A stretch of 64,000 nucleotides of DNA from positions 1-64,000 of the forward strand of contig NZ_NGFO01000021.1 in the NCBI RefSeq assembly GCF_002149015.1, given 5' to 3'. A model generated the notes under the pieces. That model was not told where the DNA came from, searched no databases, and saw only the letters and a list, made by a program, of their open reading frames with translations. Below, piece after piece: positions 30,195 through 38,714 of the stretch (position 1 is its first letter; each line of letters begins with the position of its first letter). The stretch comes from Gordonia lacunae (lineage in GTDB: Bacteria; Actinomycetota; Actinomycetes; Mycobacteriales; Mycobacteriaceae). Both the position numbers and the translations under genes were made by a program.

Positions 30195-30620
30195 ATGAGT
30201 GCTAATGCAGAGTTGAGTCCTGAAGGCTGGGTCCGCGAGCAGACCGAGAAGATCCTCGAGCAGGGCACCACCGACGGTGTGACCGTGATGGACCGTCCGA
30301 TCGTCCTGTTCACCACCACCGGCGCCAAGTCGGGCAAGAAGCGCTACGTGCCGCTGATGCGGGTGGAGGAGAACGGTAAGTACCTCATGGTCGCCTCGAA
30401 GGGCGGCGCACCCGAGCACCCGGCGTGGTACCACAATGTGAAGGCGAACCCCCAGGTCACGGCGCAGGATGGCACCGAGGTGAAGGAACTGACCGCTCGT
30501 GAGCTGAGTGATGGCGAGGAGCGCGATCACTGGTGGGAGCTCGCGGTCGCGGCCTTCCCGCCCTATGCGGAGTACCAGACGAAGACCGATCGGCAGATCC
30601 CGGTGTTCGTTCTCGAGTGA
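30195..30620 (+). CDS. Nitroreductase/DDN-family deazaflavin (F420)-dependent oxidoreductase
   Basis: The 141-residue protein belongs to the split-barrel F420-binding family that includes M. tuberculosis Ddn. Signatures are LFTTTGAKSGKKRYVPLMRV (the cofactor-phosphate loop), SKGGAPEHPAWYHNVKANP and the C-terminal YQTKTDRQIPVFVLE. Members reduce quinones or other small molecules with F420H2; the name nitroreductase comes from prodrug activation. The ATG is chosen by family alignment. Confidence 0.9.
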   Translation: MSANAELSPEGWVREQTEKILEQGTTDGVTVMDRPIVLFTTTGAKSGKKRYVPLMRVEENGKYLMVASKGGAPEHPAWYHNVKANPQVTAQDGTEVKELTARELSDGEERDHWWELAVAAFPPYAEYQTKTDRQIPVFVLE

Positions 30621-30637
30621 GTGCCGTGCTGCACCGA

Positions 30638-30667
30638 TAGAGCCCCCGACCGCGGTCGGGGGCTCTA
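30638..30667 (+). terminator. Hairpin terminator after the F420-dependent reductase
   Basis: A perfect 15-bp palindrome (arms 30638-30652 and 30653-30667) with a very GC-rich stem stands 18 bases after the stop codon. There is no T run. The perfect symmetry means it could act on both strands. Confidence 0.7.
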
Positions 30668-30699
30668 CTCTGTCTCAGGCACCAGCCGGAAGGAGAGTC

Positions 30700-31176
30700 A
30701 TGGGCGACGCCGTCGACTTCAAGGAAGTCTCCACCGCGGGACTCGAGAGTTCACCGGTGGCCGAAGCGCTGGCCGGACTGCGGGCGAACGAGGCCCGGTA
30801 CTACAAGACGAAATACGGGCACGACTTCACCGTCGTCCCGGCGTCGAACGCACCGGACGCGCTCGACCGGGTGACCACGATCCTGGCCGCCGAGCGCGCC
30901 ATCACCATCGCCTCGCCGGCGCTCGAGGTCAGCGACTTCGAGGTGGGCCCGGACGACGGGAGGCTTCACATGTCGTACGTGTTCTACGAGTCGGGCCTGG
31001 CCGTCAACGTCATGTACAGCATCGATCCGGCCGGCAAACGTGCCGTCGGATTCAAACTCGCCGAGGGTATGGATGTCCCGGCCGAGTTGGAGTCGAAGTT
31101 CAAGTTCGCCCGTCAGAAATCGAAACTCGCCGGCGTGATCCGCGGCTCGTACTTCGTCATCAAAGGGGAGTACTGA
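30700..31176 (+). CDS. Conserved hypothetical protein
   Basis: The 158-residue soluble protein has the strong site GGAAGGAGAG just before ATG 30700. It is mixed alpha/beta: an N-terminal helical part (NEARYYKTKYGHDFTVVPAS), a middle part with several strands (LHMSYVFYESGLAVNVMYSI), and a basic end (FKFARQKSKLAGVIRGSYFVIKG). I do not recognise a family with known function. It stands alone between a terminator and the convergent dehydratase gene. Confidence 0.7.
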   Translation: MGDAVDFKEVSTAGLESSPVAEALAGLRANEARYYKTKYGHDFTVVPASNAPDALDRVTTILAAERAITIASPALEVSDFEVGPDDGRLHMSYVFYESGLAVNVMYSIDPAGKRAVGFKLAEGMDVPAELESKFKFARQKSKLAGVIRGSYFVIKGEY

Positions 31177-31185
31177 CCCCGGCGG

Positions 31186-32238
31186 TCACCGGAAGCGGAT
31201 GTTCAGGGTGGCGAGACCGAAGATCTTGCGGCCACCCGACTTCGCCACCACGATGACGACGCCTGTTCGGGTCTCCGGATCGAGCGACTTGATCCGTCCG
31301 CTGTACTCGATCTCGCCGCCCTCGGAGCCGGACACGACGGCAGGCTGCGACAGGCGCACCGCATAGCGGGTCACCGCGCCCGGGTCGCCCGACCACGACG
31401 ACACGTACGCGGCGCCGAGGCCCATGGTCAGCATGCCGTGGGCGATCACATCGGGCAGACCCGCCAGCTTCGCGCTCGTCTCATCCCAGTGGATCGGATT
31501 CGCGTCGCCGGCGACCCCGCCATAGTTGACCAGGTCGCCGCGCGACAGCCGGATGGTGTGCAGCGGCAGTTCGTCGCCCACGCTCAACTCGTCGAAGTTC
31601 CGGGCCCCGGACGTCCGACCCGAGTCATCCGCGGTCGGGACATCGCCTTCGGGGCGAACCGTTTTGACATAGCGTTCGGCAGCTTCGTCGTGGCTGAAGA
31701 TGTTGACGTCGTGCATCATCACCTTGCGAACCGCACTGCTCAACTCGGGGTCGACCTCGTCCGCGGTCACTCCGACGACCGTCGTGTGCATGGTGTGCAC
31801 CCGTTCGCCCGCGGCGTCGGTCATGGTGTTGGTCACGGTGATCAGGTCTTTGCCAGCGATTCGACGGACACTGCTCAGCTCGACGTCGGTGGTCAGCTCG
31901 TCTCCGGCGACGATCGGACGGTGCTGCTCGAAGACCTGCTCGGTCTGCACATAGGTGTCGTAGCCGACGATGACCTTCTCGAAGAGCTCCCGGTTCGCCG
32001 CCATCGCCGGGATCGAGGTGAAGGTCAGCGGCGTGACGAGCCCCGGATAGCCCAGTGCGGCTGCGGCTTCGGGCTCCCAGTGCGCGCCGTGGTAGTCCTG
32101 GACCGCTCGCGCGTACTCGCGCACCTTCTCCCGCCCGACCTGGTACGAGCCGTCGAGGACGTAGTAGTGCCCGACGCGGGATTCGATCCCAGCGGGATCA
32201 TCGGCGGTCGTGGCGGTGGTCGTCGGAGTGTGCGTCAC
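31186..32238 (-). CDS. Fused HadA/HadB-type (3R)-hydroxyacyl dehydratase (MaoC family)
   Basis: The 350-residue protein holds two hot-dog domains. The N-terminal half (~20-170) resembles HadA. The C-terminal half (~205-345) has the hydratase-2 motif GDANPIHWDE with the catalytic Asp and His, then AHGMLTMGLGAAYVSSW. In mycobacterial FAS-II, HadA and HadB are separate subunits; here they are one chain. The likely reaction is dehydration of a 3-hydroxyacyl thioester. GTG 32238 was chosen; no clear Shine-Dalgarno is present. The partner acyl chain (mycolate or other) is unknown. Confidence 0.87.
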   Translation of the reverse strand: MTHTPTTTATTADDPAGIESRVGHYYVLDGSYQVGREKVREYARAVQDYHGAHWEPEAAAALGYPGLVTPLTFTSIPAMAANRELFEKVIVGYDTYVQTEQVFEQHRPIVAGDELTTDVELSSVRRIAGKDLITVTNTMTDAAGERVHTMHTTVVGVTADEVDPELSSAVRKVMMHDVNIFSHDEAAERYVKTVRPEGDVPTADDSGRTSGARNFDELSVGDELPLHTIRLSRGDLVNYGGVAGDANPIHWDETSAKLAGLPDVIAHGMLTMGLGAAYVSSWSGDPGAVTRYAVRLSQPAVVSGSEGGEIEYSGRIKSLDPETRTGVVIVVAKSGGRKIFGLATLNIRFR

Positions 32239-32302
32239 CCCGAACACGCTAACGGTGTGCTCAGCCGAGTCCAACTCCGGAGTAACCTTCCGGCTGCCGC
32301 CG

Positions 32303-33562
32303 TCAGCGCCGGAGCCCCTTTCCGTGGGCGTACTCCGCCGGCCGCCCGGAGGTCTGCCAGTCGTGCCAGTTCTCCCGGTGACGGCACATCCACTTCTCGT
32401 GCACACGGCGAAACCGGGGCGAGATCCGACGGGTGGTCTCGATGGCGATCACGGCGGGCAGGCGGAGTGCGATGACGAGCATGCCCGGAACCGGGCTGGG
32501 CATCCGGTAGCGCAACCGCGTCATGGGCAGCATGTAGATGCTCGAATAGGCGGCGTACATCGCCGCGTTGTATTTCCCGCGCAGTCGCTGCAGACCGGTC
32601 GAGCCGCTCTTCGCAAAGGCCGCGGGGAAGGATTCGATGAGCTCGGCACCGTCGTCCCCGGCGTCGTACGTGCGGGTGGAGGTGACGAACGCCAGCAGTC
32701 GCAGCGAGTCGGCGATCGTCTCGGGGTACCACTGCGTGCGCACGCCGAGTAGGTGGCCGAGGTAGCGCTGATAGTGCAGGAGGACGCGGATCTCGCGGGG
32801 CGTGGTCTGTACCCCGGTCAGCCACAGTGCCATCGCCGGCACCACGCTGCCGCCCAGCAGGGTCAGCAGTTGATACGACTGGCTGATCGGATCGCCCCAG
32901 CGTTGCCGATCCCATTCCGGATGCTCGGCGACGGTGCGACGAACCCACACGTGCATCACCCGAACCCGCATCGCCGTCGCACGCCCCTGCGACCCCGGTG
33001 TGAGCAGCGCCCCGGGCTGCGAGACGTCGATCCAGAAGCGTGAGGTCTCCAGGAACCGGCGCAGCGCGTTGTCGCCCGCGTAGCCGCCGGCCAGCGACAG
33101 CGGTTTCGCCACCGCGGCTTCGGTGTACATCTCCAAGGTGATCCCACCCGCGACACTGAACAGACCGGTGCCCCACCGGCGCCAGATGGCCTCGCCCTCG
33201 GCGATCAGGTCGGGGTCGACCCAGCCGGGGACGGTCTCGAACTCCTCGAACAGGTCGACCAGTGCCGGCGGGGGATCGACGATGCTGTCGAGGCCGTCGG
33301 TGAGTGCCTGGTCGAGGAGCGCTCGGGCGGCTTCGCCGCCCAGCGTGCCGTAGACCTCGTCGACGAAACGTTCGGCGACGGGGTCGGTGCGAAACATGTC
33401 CTCGGCGAAGGTGCGTAGGTTCTCGTGGTCCGGGAAGAGATCCGCACCGGTGACCCGCCGGACCAGCGACCGGACACGCCACAGACGCCGGTTCGACATG
33501 GCGAACTCATAGGCGACCGCAGCGGGAAACGCAGGAGCGTCGGGTGACAGCGAGGTGGACAC
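32303..33562 (-). CDS. DUF2236 / MpaB-type oxygenase-like protein
   Basis: The 419-residue protein belongs to the DUF2236 family that includes latex-clearing protein Lcp and fungal MpaB, which are b-type haem oxygenases. A MHVWVRR segment near residue 200 provides the conserved His and Arg of the haem pocket. There is no Tat or Sec signal at the N terminus, unlike secreted Lcp, so it is probably intracellular and not a rubber oxygenase. It is divergent from the MBL-fold gene (141-base gap). Confidence 0.8.
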   Translation of the reverse strand: MSTSLSPDAPAFPAAVAYEFAMSNRRLWRVRSLVRRVTGADLFPDHENLRTFAEDMFRTDPVAERFVDEVYGTLGGEAARALLDQALTDGLDSIVDPPPALVDLFEEFETVPGWVDPDLIAEGEAIWRRWGTGLFSVAGGITLEMYTEAAVAKPLSLAGGYAGDNALRRFLETSRFWIDVSQPGALLTPGSQGRATAMRVRVMHVWVRRTVAEHPEWDRQRWGDPISQSYQLLTLLGGSVVPAMALWLTGVQTTPREIRVLLHYQRYLGHLLGVRTQWYPETIADSLRLLAFVTSTRTYDAGDDGAELIESFPAAFAKSGSTGLQRLRGKYNAAMYAAYSSIYMLPMTRLRYRMPSPVPGMLVIALRLPAVIAIETTRRISPRFRRVHEKWMCRHRENWHDWQTSGRPAEYAHGKGLRR

Positions 33563-33703
33563 AGGGACTCCTGACGTGAGACGGATTCCCTAATGTGTAT
33601 CACTCGCGGTGTGTGGCGGGCCAGGTGGCCGCGGGATGTTGACTTCAACCGAACTCGAAGTTGCACCGTGGGAGGACCTACCGACCAATTCGAGGAGGCA
33701 CCG

Positions 33704-34354
33704 ATGCGCCGCGTATTCGCCGACCTGTGGGAGACCAGCTCCGACAACCCCTTTCCGGGATTGACCACGCACGCCTACCTGTGGACGTCGTCTCGAAACA
33801 TCCTCTTCTATTCGGTCGCGTCGGACGCCGAGTTTGACGAACTCGACCGCCTCGGAGGAATCGACGACCAGTATCTTTCGCATCAGGACGAGGCCGGGCC
33901 GCTATTGGCCGCGATCTCCGAACGATTCCGGTCGACGCTGCACGCCCCGGCCGCCGAGGCGGACCGGATCGGCGACCACGCGCGGATCGGCGTGACTCTC
34001 GCGGGCCGGCACACGGACGACAACGGTGTCGAGGCGATCCCGACACCCGGTCACTCCCCGGGCAGCACGAGTTACCTGGTGCACGGTGTCGACGGCAACC
34101 GTTACCTGTTCACCGGTGACACCCTCTATCGCAATGCGTCGGGGAGATGGACCGCCGGCTACCTACCCGGCATCAGTGAAGCGGAGAGGCTCGCAGCGAG
34201 TCTGGAAATCCTGGGAACACTCGCGCCGAATGTCGTTATCTCCAGCGCCTATGCGGGGGATTCGGCCGTTCACCGCGTCGACCCGTCCAGCTGGACCGCG
34301 GATGTCGCACAGGCGACCCTCGGCTTGCAGACGGCCGTGAGTCGGAACGCCTAG
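33704..34354 (+). CDS. MBL-fold hydrolase-like protein with altered metal site
   Basis: The 216-residue protein follows a GAGGAGG site. It has the later MBL motifs PTPGHSPGST (His117) and FTGDTLYR (Asp139). The usual HxHxDH motif is replaced by L-S-H-Q-D-E (58-63), keeping one His and one Asp. Related groups with an H-x-D-type motif exist, so it may bind a single metal or have lost hydrolase activity. The stop codon overlaps the stop of the convergent pyruvate oxidase gene. Confidence 0.75.
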   Translation: MRRVFADLWETSSDNPFPGLTTHAYLWTSSRNILFYSVASDAEFDELDRLGGIDDQYLSHQDEAGPLLAAISERFRSTLHAPAAEADRIGDHARIGVTLAGRHTDDNGVEAIPTPGHSPGSTSYLVHGVDGNRYLFTGDTLYRNASGRWTAGYLPGISEAERLAASLEILGTLAPNVVISSAYAGDSAVHRVDPSSWTADVAQATLGLQTAVSRNA

Positions 34355-36087
34355 TCGAACAGACGCCGGAACAGGTTGGTCTCCGCGAGGTCGACCAGTT
34401 CGTCGCCGCGTCCGGACAGCACGGTGCGTAGTGCGTAGAGCGTGAAGCCCTTGGCCTGGGCGGCGGTGATCGTGGGCGGGATCGACAGCTCCTGCCGCGC
34501 AGTGACGACGTCGAGCAGCGCGGGACCGTCGTGGGCGAGGAATTCGTCGACCGCGCCCGCCAGGTCGTCGGGCTGTTCGACGCGTCGGCCGCGGATGCCG
34601 AGCGACTCCGCCAGCGCGGCGAAGTCCGGGTTCTCCAGATCGGTTCCGTAGTTGACGAATCCGGCCGCCTTCATCTCGACCTCGACGAAGTTCAGCGACG
34701 AGTTGTCGAAGACGACGATCTTCACCGGCAGCTTGTTCTGCGTGATGGTGAGCAGCTCGCCGAGCAGCATCGCGAGCCCGCCGTCGCCGGCGAGTGCGAT
34801 GATCTGGCGGTCGGGAAAGGCGGTCTGTGCGCCGATCGCCTGGGACACGGCATTGGCCATCGAGCCATGGGTGAACGAACCGATCAGGCGACGGGCTCCG
34901 TTCATCTCGAGGTAGCGCGCCGCCCACACCACCGGTGATCCGACGTCGGGGATGAACACCGCGTCGGCACTTGCCTTCTCGCTGATCAGGCGGGTGAGGT
35001 ACTGCGGGTGGATCGGTGCCCGGTTGCGGTCGTTGTCGGCGAGATCGTCCAGGCGGCGTCGCGCCGTGGCGTAATGGGCCAGCGAGGTCGACAAATGTTC
35101 GCCGTCGCGGCCTGCGGCGATCGACGGGAGCAGAGCCCGGACGGTGTCGCCGACATCGCCGACGAGGGGCAGGTCGACGGGGCAGCGTCGACCGATCTGT
35201 TCACCGCGGATGTCGACCTGGATGATCGTCGCCTTCGACGGATAGAACTGTTCGTAGGGGAAGTCGGTGCCGAGCATGAGCAGGGTGTCGCATTTCTCGA
35301 TCGCGCGATACCCGGATGAGAACCCCAGCAGCCCGGTCATTCCCACGTCATACGGATTGTCGTATTCGATGAACTCCTTGCCGCGCAGCGCGTGCACGAC
35401 AGGTGCTTGCAGTGCACGTGCGAGCTCGACGACCTCGTCGTGCGAGCCCTGAACCCCCGCGCCGGCCAGGATCGTCACGCGCTCGGCGGCATTGAGAGTG
35501 TCTGCAGCACGGGCGATCTCGGCGTCGGTGGGACGGGTCACGCGCGGGTTGCGGCGGATGGGGGCGCCGGCCCGCCGCTTGGGGCACGGCGCGAGAAAGG
35601 TCTCGCCCGGGATGACGAGGACCGCGACGTCCTGCTTCTCGACAGCGGTGCGCAACGCGATGTCGAGCAGGCGCGGCATCTGATCGGGGGTGCTGACCAT
35701 CTCGCAGTAGGCGCTGCATTCCCGGAACAGCTGCTCGGGGTGCGTCTCCTGGAAATAGCCGGTGCCGATCTCGGTCGCCGGGATGTGGGCGGCGATCGCG
35801 AGTACCGGGACACGACTGCGGTGGGCGTCGAACAGCCCGTTGATCAGGTGCAGGTTTCCGGGCCCGCAACTGCCGACGCAGACCGCGAGTTCGCCGGTGA
35901 GGGCGGCTTCGGCGGATGCGGCGAACGCGGCCGATTCCTCGTGCCGGACATGCCGCCACGAGATGGCGTCGTTCCTCCGCAGAGCATCGGTGAAACCGTT
36001 GAGCGAATCGCCGGGAAGCCCGTGGACGCGCCGCACTCCGGCGCGCTCGAGTTCCTCGACGATTCTCTCCGCGACTGTGGTGGACAT
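34351..36087 (-). CDS. poxB: Pyruvate:quinone oxidoreductase-like TPP enzyme (PoxB)
   Basis: The 578-residue protein is a thiamine-diphosphate enzyme of the pyruvate oxidase group. The N-terminal PYR domain carries the catalytic Glu in VRHEESAAFAA, followed by a FAD-binding middle domain and the PP domain with GDGGLAMLLGELLTITQ and the Asn of VVFDNSSLNF. PoxB decarboxylates pyruvate to acetate and CO2 and passes electrons to quinones at the membrane, often in stationary phase. ATG 36087 fits the family start; a longer frame to 36159 is unlikely. The final residues (ETNLFRRLFD) fit a membrane-contact helix. Confidence 0.88.
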   Translation of the reverse strand: MSTTVAERIVEELERAGVRRVHGLPGDSLNGFTDALRRNDAISWRHVRHEESAAFAASAEAALTGELAVCVGSCGPGNLHLINGLFDAHRSRVPVLAIAAHIPATEIGTGYFQETHPEQLFRECSAYCEMVSTPDQMPRLLDIALRTAVEKQDVAVLVIPGETFLAPCPKRRAGAPIRRNPRVTRPTDAEIARAADTLNAAERVTILAGAGVQGSHDEVVELARALQAPVVHALRGKEFIEYDNPYDVGMTGLLGFSSGYRAIEKCDTLLMLGTDFPYEQFYPSKATIIQVDIRGEQIGRRCPVDLPLVGDVGDTVRALLPSIAAGRDGEHLSTSLAHYATARRRLDDLADNDRNRAPIHPQYLTRLISEKASADAVFIPDVGSPVVWAARYLEMNGARRLIGSFTHGSMANAVSQAIGAQTAFPDRQIIALAGDGGLAMLLGELLTITQNKLPVKIVVFDNSSLNFVEVEMKAAGFVNYGTDLENPDFAALAESLGIRGRRVEQPDDLAGAVDEFLAHDGPALLDVVTARQELSIPPTITAAQAKGFTLYALRTVLSGRGDELVDLAETNLFRRLFD

Positions 36088-36142
36088 GGCGATCCGTTCG
36101 GTCGGGGTCGGTGTGACCCGACTATAGACGCGCGAACGCCCG

Positions 36143-36176
36143 GCCGGCCGACGACGCACACGCGACGTCGGCCGGC
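36143..36176 (-). terminator. Hairpin downstream of the SDR gene
   Basis: Arms 36143-36153 and 36166-36176 pair perfectly over 11 bp with a 12-base loop. It starts nine bases past the SDR stop codon in the minus direction. It lacks a T run but is well placed for termination. Confidence 0.6.
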
Positions 36177-36184
36177 GGTCAGCG

Positions 36185-37042
36185 TCAGGACTCGGCGTGA
36201 TCGGACGTCATGGCCAGAACCCGCGCGGCGTCGAACTCGGCCCGAAGGGTGTGCAACCTTGTGTCGGCGAACTCGAGTGAGTCCGATCCGAGGAGCTGAT
36301 GCAGGGGAGCGTCACCGGCGGTGACCACCGTGATGATCGCCGACGCCGCGCGCACCGGATCGCCGAGTTGGGTTCCGGGCATGGCCTGGTGCGCGCCGGT
36401 CATGTCGCGGATGGCGGGATAGGCGTCGATCGCGTTCTCCGGCAATCCCAGCGACGTGGGCCGCAGGAAATCGGTTCGCATGTAGCCGGGTTCGATCAGG
36501 TTGACCGCGATCCCGTGGGCGGCGACCTCGGCCGCGAGTGACTCCGTGAGTCCCTCGAGGGCGAACTTCCCCGCACAGTACAACCCCCATCCCGGGAACG
36601 TCGTCAGTCCCAGGATCGAAGAGACGTTGATGATGTGCCCACCGCCCCGAGCCCGCATCCCGGGTAGCGCCGCGCGCAGCACATTCCACACGCCGAAGAT
36701 CTGGACGTCGAACATCTTGCGCGCCTCGGCGTCGGTGACCTCTTCGACGGCGGCGAGGAAACCGTATCCGGCGTTGTTGACCACCACGTCGAGTCCGCCG
36801 AAACGTTCCTCGGTGGCGGTGACCGCCGCGCGGACGTCCTGTTCGTCGGCAAGTGAGACCTCGAGTGGGAGCAGGTTGGTGGTGTCGGCGCCGACCAACG
36901 CCGTCTGTAGTCGTTCTGCGGAACGCGTGGTGGCGGCCACGTTGTCGCCGCGGCGCAGCAGCTGGGTGACCAGTTCGAGTCCGAGACCGCGCGAAGCGCC
37001 GGTGACGAACCAGGTGGCCGGTCGGTTGGTGGGATGGGTCAT
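36185..37042 (-). CDS. Short-chain dehydrogenase/reductase
   Basis: The 285-residue protein is a classical SDR: TGASRGLG NAD(P)-binding motif (~14-21), NNAG, the catalytic Ser in INVSSILG and YCAGK (Tyr-x-x-x-Lys). Substrate unknown. The start has a perfect AGGAGGC site. A 12-bp inverted repeat lies 18 bases upstream, and an XRE-type regulator gene is divergent, so repression by that regulator is likely. Confidence 0.9.
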   Translation of the reverse strand: MTHPTNRPATWFVTGASRGLGLELVTQLLRRGDNVAATTRSAERLQTALVGADTTNLLPLEVSLADEQDVRAAVTATEERFGGLDVVVNNAGYGFLAAVEEVTDAEARKMFDVQIFGVWNVLRAALPGMRARGGGHIINVSSILGLTTFPGWGLYCAGKFALEGLTESLAAEVAAHGIAVNLIEPGYMRTDFLRPTSLGLPENAIDAYPAIRDMTGAHQAMPGTQLGDPVRAASAIITVVTAGDAPLHQLLGSDSLEFADTRLHTLRAEFDAARVLAMTSDHAES

Positions 37043-37060
37043 GATCGCCTCCTGTGTGTT

Positions 37061-37088
37061 CTCATCGGTTCGGCTGCGAACCGATGAG
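37061..37088. promoter_or_regulatory. Perfect 12-bp inverted repeat, candidate operator
   Basis: CTCATCGGTTCG (37061-37072) and its exact complement (37077-37088) flank GCTG. It lies between the SDR gene and the divergent XRE-type regulator, close to the SDR start. A dimeric regulator binding here could control both genes. Confidence 0.75.
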
Positions 37089-37210
37089 TCGAGAATGTCC
37101 CGTCGAAAGCGGTTGTGGGAGCTCGTAACCGGCCCCCGTGCACCCAGTCCGGGCCAACCTAGGACTCGCAGGCCCAGGCGCGGACCGCCGGACTGACGCA
37201 GAATGGGATC

Positions 37211-38077
37211 ATGTCCGATCTCAACCGAGAACTCGCCGACTTCCTCCGTCGTGCCCGATCCGCACGGGATCCCCGGGAGGCGGGACTACCCGACGACGGG
37301 CGCGTCCGTCGTGTCAAGGGACTGCGACGCGAGGAGGTCGCACTTCTGGCCGGCGTGTCGACCGACTACTACACCCGCCTCGAGCAGGGTCGGCGCATCG
37401 TTCCCTCCACTCAGGTCATCGATGCGATCGCGCAGGCGCTGGGACTCGACGACGTCGGGCAGGGCCACCTGCGGAATCTGGTGTCGGCGACACGACCACC
37501 GCGCACATCTGGCCGGTCGCGAACGGCGGTACAACGAGTCCGACCTGGTTTACGACAGCTGCTTGACTCCCTCGACGCGCACCCCGCACTCGTTCTCGGT
37601 CGTCGTACCGAGGTCCTCGCCGCGAACCGGATGGCCCGAGCGCTCTTCGCCGACTTCGAACGGATGCCCGGCCGGGAACGAAACTACGCTCGCTGGATGC
37701 TCCTGTCCGAGTCGGCGCGCGATCTGTTCATCGATTGGGAAACGCAGGCGCGCAGCGCCGTCGAGAGTCTGCGGCTGGAAGCCGGACGGATGGCGGGCGA
37801 CCGCGACATCATCGAGCTCGTCGGTGAGCTGTCGCTGTCGAGTCCGGAGTTCCGGCAGTGGTGGTCTGAGCACAGGGTCCACCAGCGCACGTTCGGCGCC
37901 AAGCGTCTGGCGCACCCGATCGTCGGCGAGCTGACCGTCGACTACGAAACCCTGACCCTGCCCGGAGACGATGAGCAGACGCTGTTCCTCTACACCACCG
38001 AACCGGGATCTCCGTCGCGTCAAGCGATCTCGATCCTCGCGAGTTGGAGCCAGCCCGCTCCGACTCCCTTCGAGTGA
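37211..38077 (+). CDS. XRE-family regulator with MmyB-like ligand domain
   Basis: The 288-residue protein has an N-terminal helix-turn-helix (residues ~10-85: GLRREEVALLAGVSTDYYTRLEQGR) and a C-terminal MmyB-type PAS-like domain (~110-280, LDSLDAHPALVLGRRTEVLAANRMARAL). In several actinobacteria such regulators sit divergent from an SDR gene and control it, probably through a hydrophobic ligand; the same layout is present here with a perfect palindrome between them. Confidence 0.9.
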   Translation: MSDLNRELADFLRRARSARDPREAGLPDDGRVRRVKGLRREEVALLAGVSTDYYTRLEQGRRIVPSTQVIDAIAQALGLDDVGQGHLRNLVSATRPPRTSGRSRTAVQRVRPGLRQLLDSLDAHPALVLGRRTEVLAANRMARALFADFERMPGRERNYARWMLLSESARDLFIDWETQARSAVESLRLEAGRMAGDRDIIELVGELSLSSPEFRQWWSEHRVHQRTFGAKRLAHPIVGELTVDYETLTLPGDDEQTLFLYTTEPGSPSRQAISILASWSQPAPTPFE

Positions 38078-38083
38078 GGATGG

Positions 38084-38704
38084 TCAGAGATGTTCGACCG
38101 GTTGTCGCAACAGCGTCCGCAGTTTGTCCGGCGCGACCCGCCGGAAGTCGCTGAAGTAGACCTCGTGATGCCGCCCTCGCATGCGTAAACCGTTGTCGGG
38201 GATGAACCGATCGTGCATCTCGGTGAGGACCGGGCCCTCGTCGTCGAAGGAACCGTGATGCAGCGTCTGTACGCACCGGCCCTCGTCCAGGGAGTCGATG
38301 CGGAGGTCGTCGAGCCGCGGCGGTGGCTTCTTCGCGCCCGCCTGCGCGACGGCGTCGTCGAGCATGTCATCGTCGATCCAGTCAGGGATCATCAGCATGA
38401 GAGTCCAACTCCAGCGGCCTTTGTCGCGTGCGCCGGTGAACGCGCTCATGTCGTCCGACCACCAGAGACCTTCGAGCGGTGGGACGACGTAGTCGCGCCC
38501 GAGTTCGCGACTGCTCGCGAACTTCAGCTTGTAGGCGACCGGGTACAGCGTCTCGATGGTCGCCGCGAACTGTGGCATGGTGTTGGGGTCGCCCGACCCG
38601 TCGATCATCAGGTAGCGCATCACGGGTATGTCGAGAACACGTAGCCGGCCTCGAGCGGCCTTGTACGCGTCGAGTGTCTTCTTGAAATCGACCTTCTCGG
38701 GCAC
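38084..38704 (-). CDS. GyrI-like small-molecule-binding domain protein
   Basis: The 206-residue protein resembles stand-alone GyrI-like proteins: DFKKTLDAYKAARG at the N terminus, VMRYLMIDGSGDPN, a central LEGLWWSDD segment and a C-terminal HEVYFSDFRRVAPDKLRT. These bind or act on small organic molecules; some are cyclopropanoid hydrolases. No helix-turn-helix is attached. GTG 38704 is the only start near the conserved beginning. It is separated by ten bases from the permease gene upstream. Confidence 0.85.
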   Translation of the reverse strand: MPEKVDFKKTLDAYKAARGRLRVLDIPVMRYLMIDGSGDPNTMPQFAATIETLYPVAYKLKFASSRELGRDYVVPPLEGLWWSDDMSAFTGARDKGRWSWTLMLMIPDWIDDDMLDDAVAQAGAKKPPPRLDDLRIDSLDEGRCVQTLHHGSFDDEGPVLTEMHDRFIPDNGLRMRGRHHEVYFSDFRRVAPDKLRTLLRQPVEHL

Positions 38705-38714
38705 GTCGATGACC

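Noticed and set aside
30195-30620. Link between the F420-type nitroreductase-family protein and the predicted nitroaromatic product
   Set aside because: The genes are over 3 kb apart, on the other strand and separated by unrelated genes; the family name does not imply nitro substrates.
32303-33562. Reading the DUF2236 protein as a latex-clearing (rubber) oxygenase
   Set aside because: It lacks the secretion signal of Lcp proteins, and family membership alone does not show polyisoprene cleavage.
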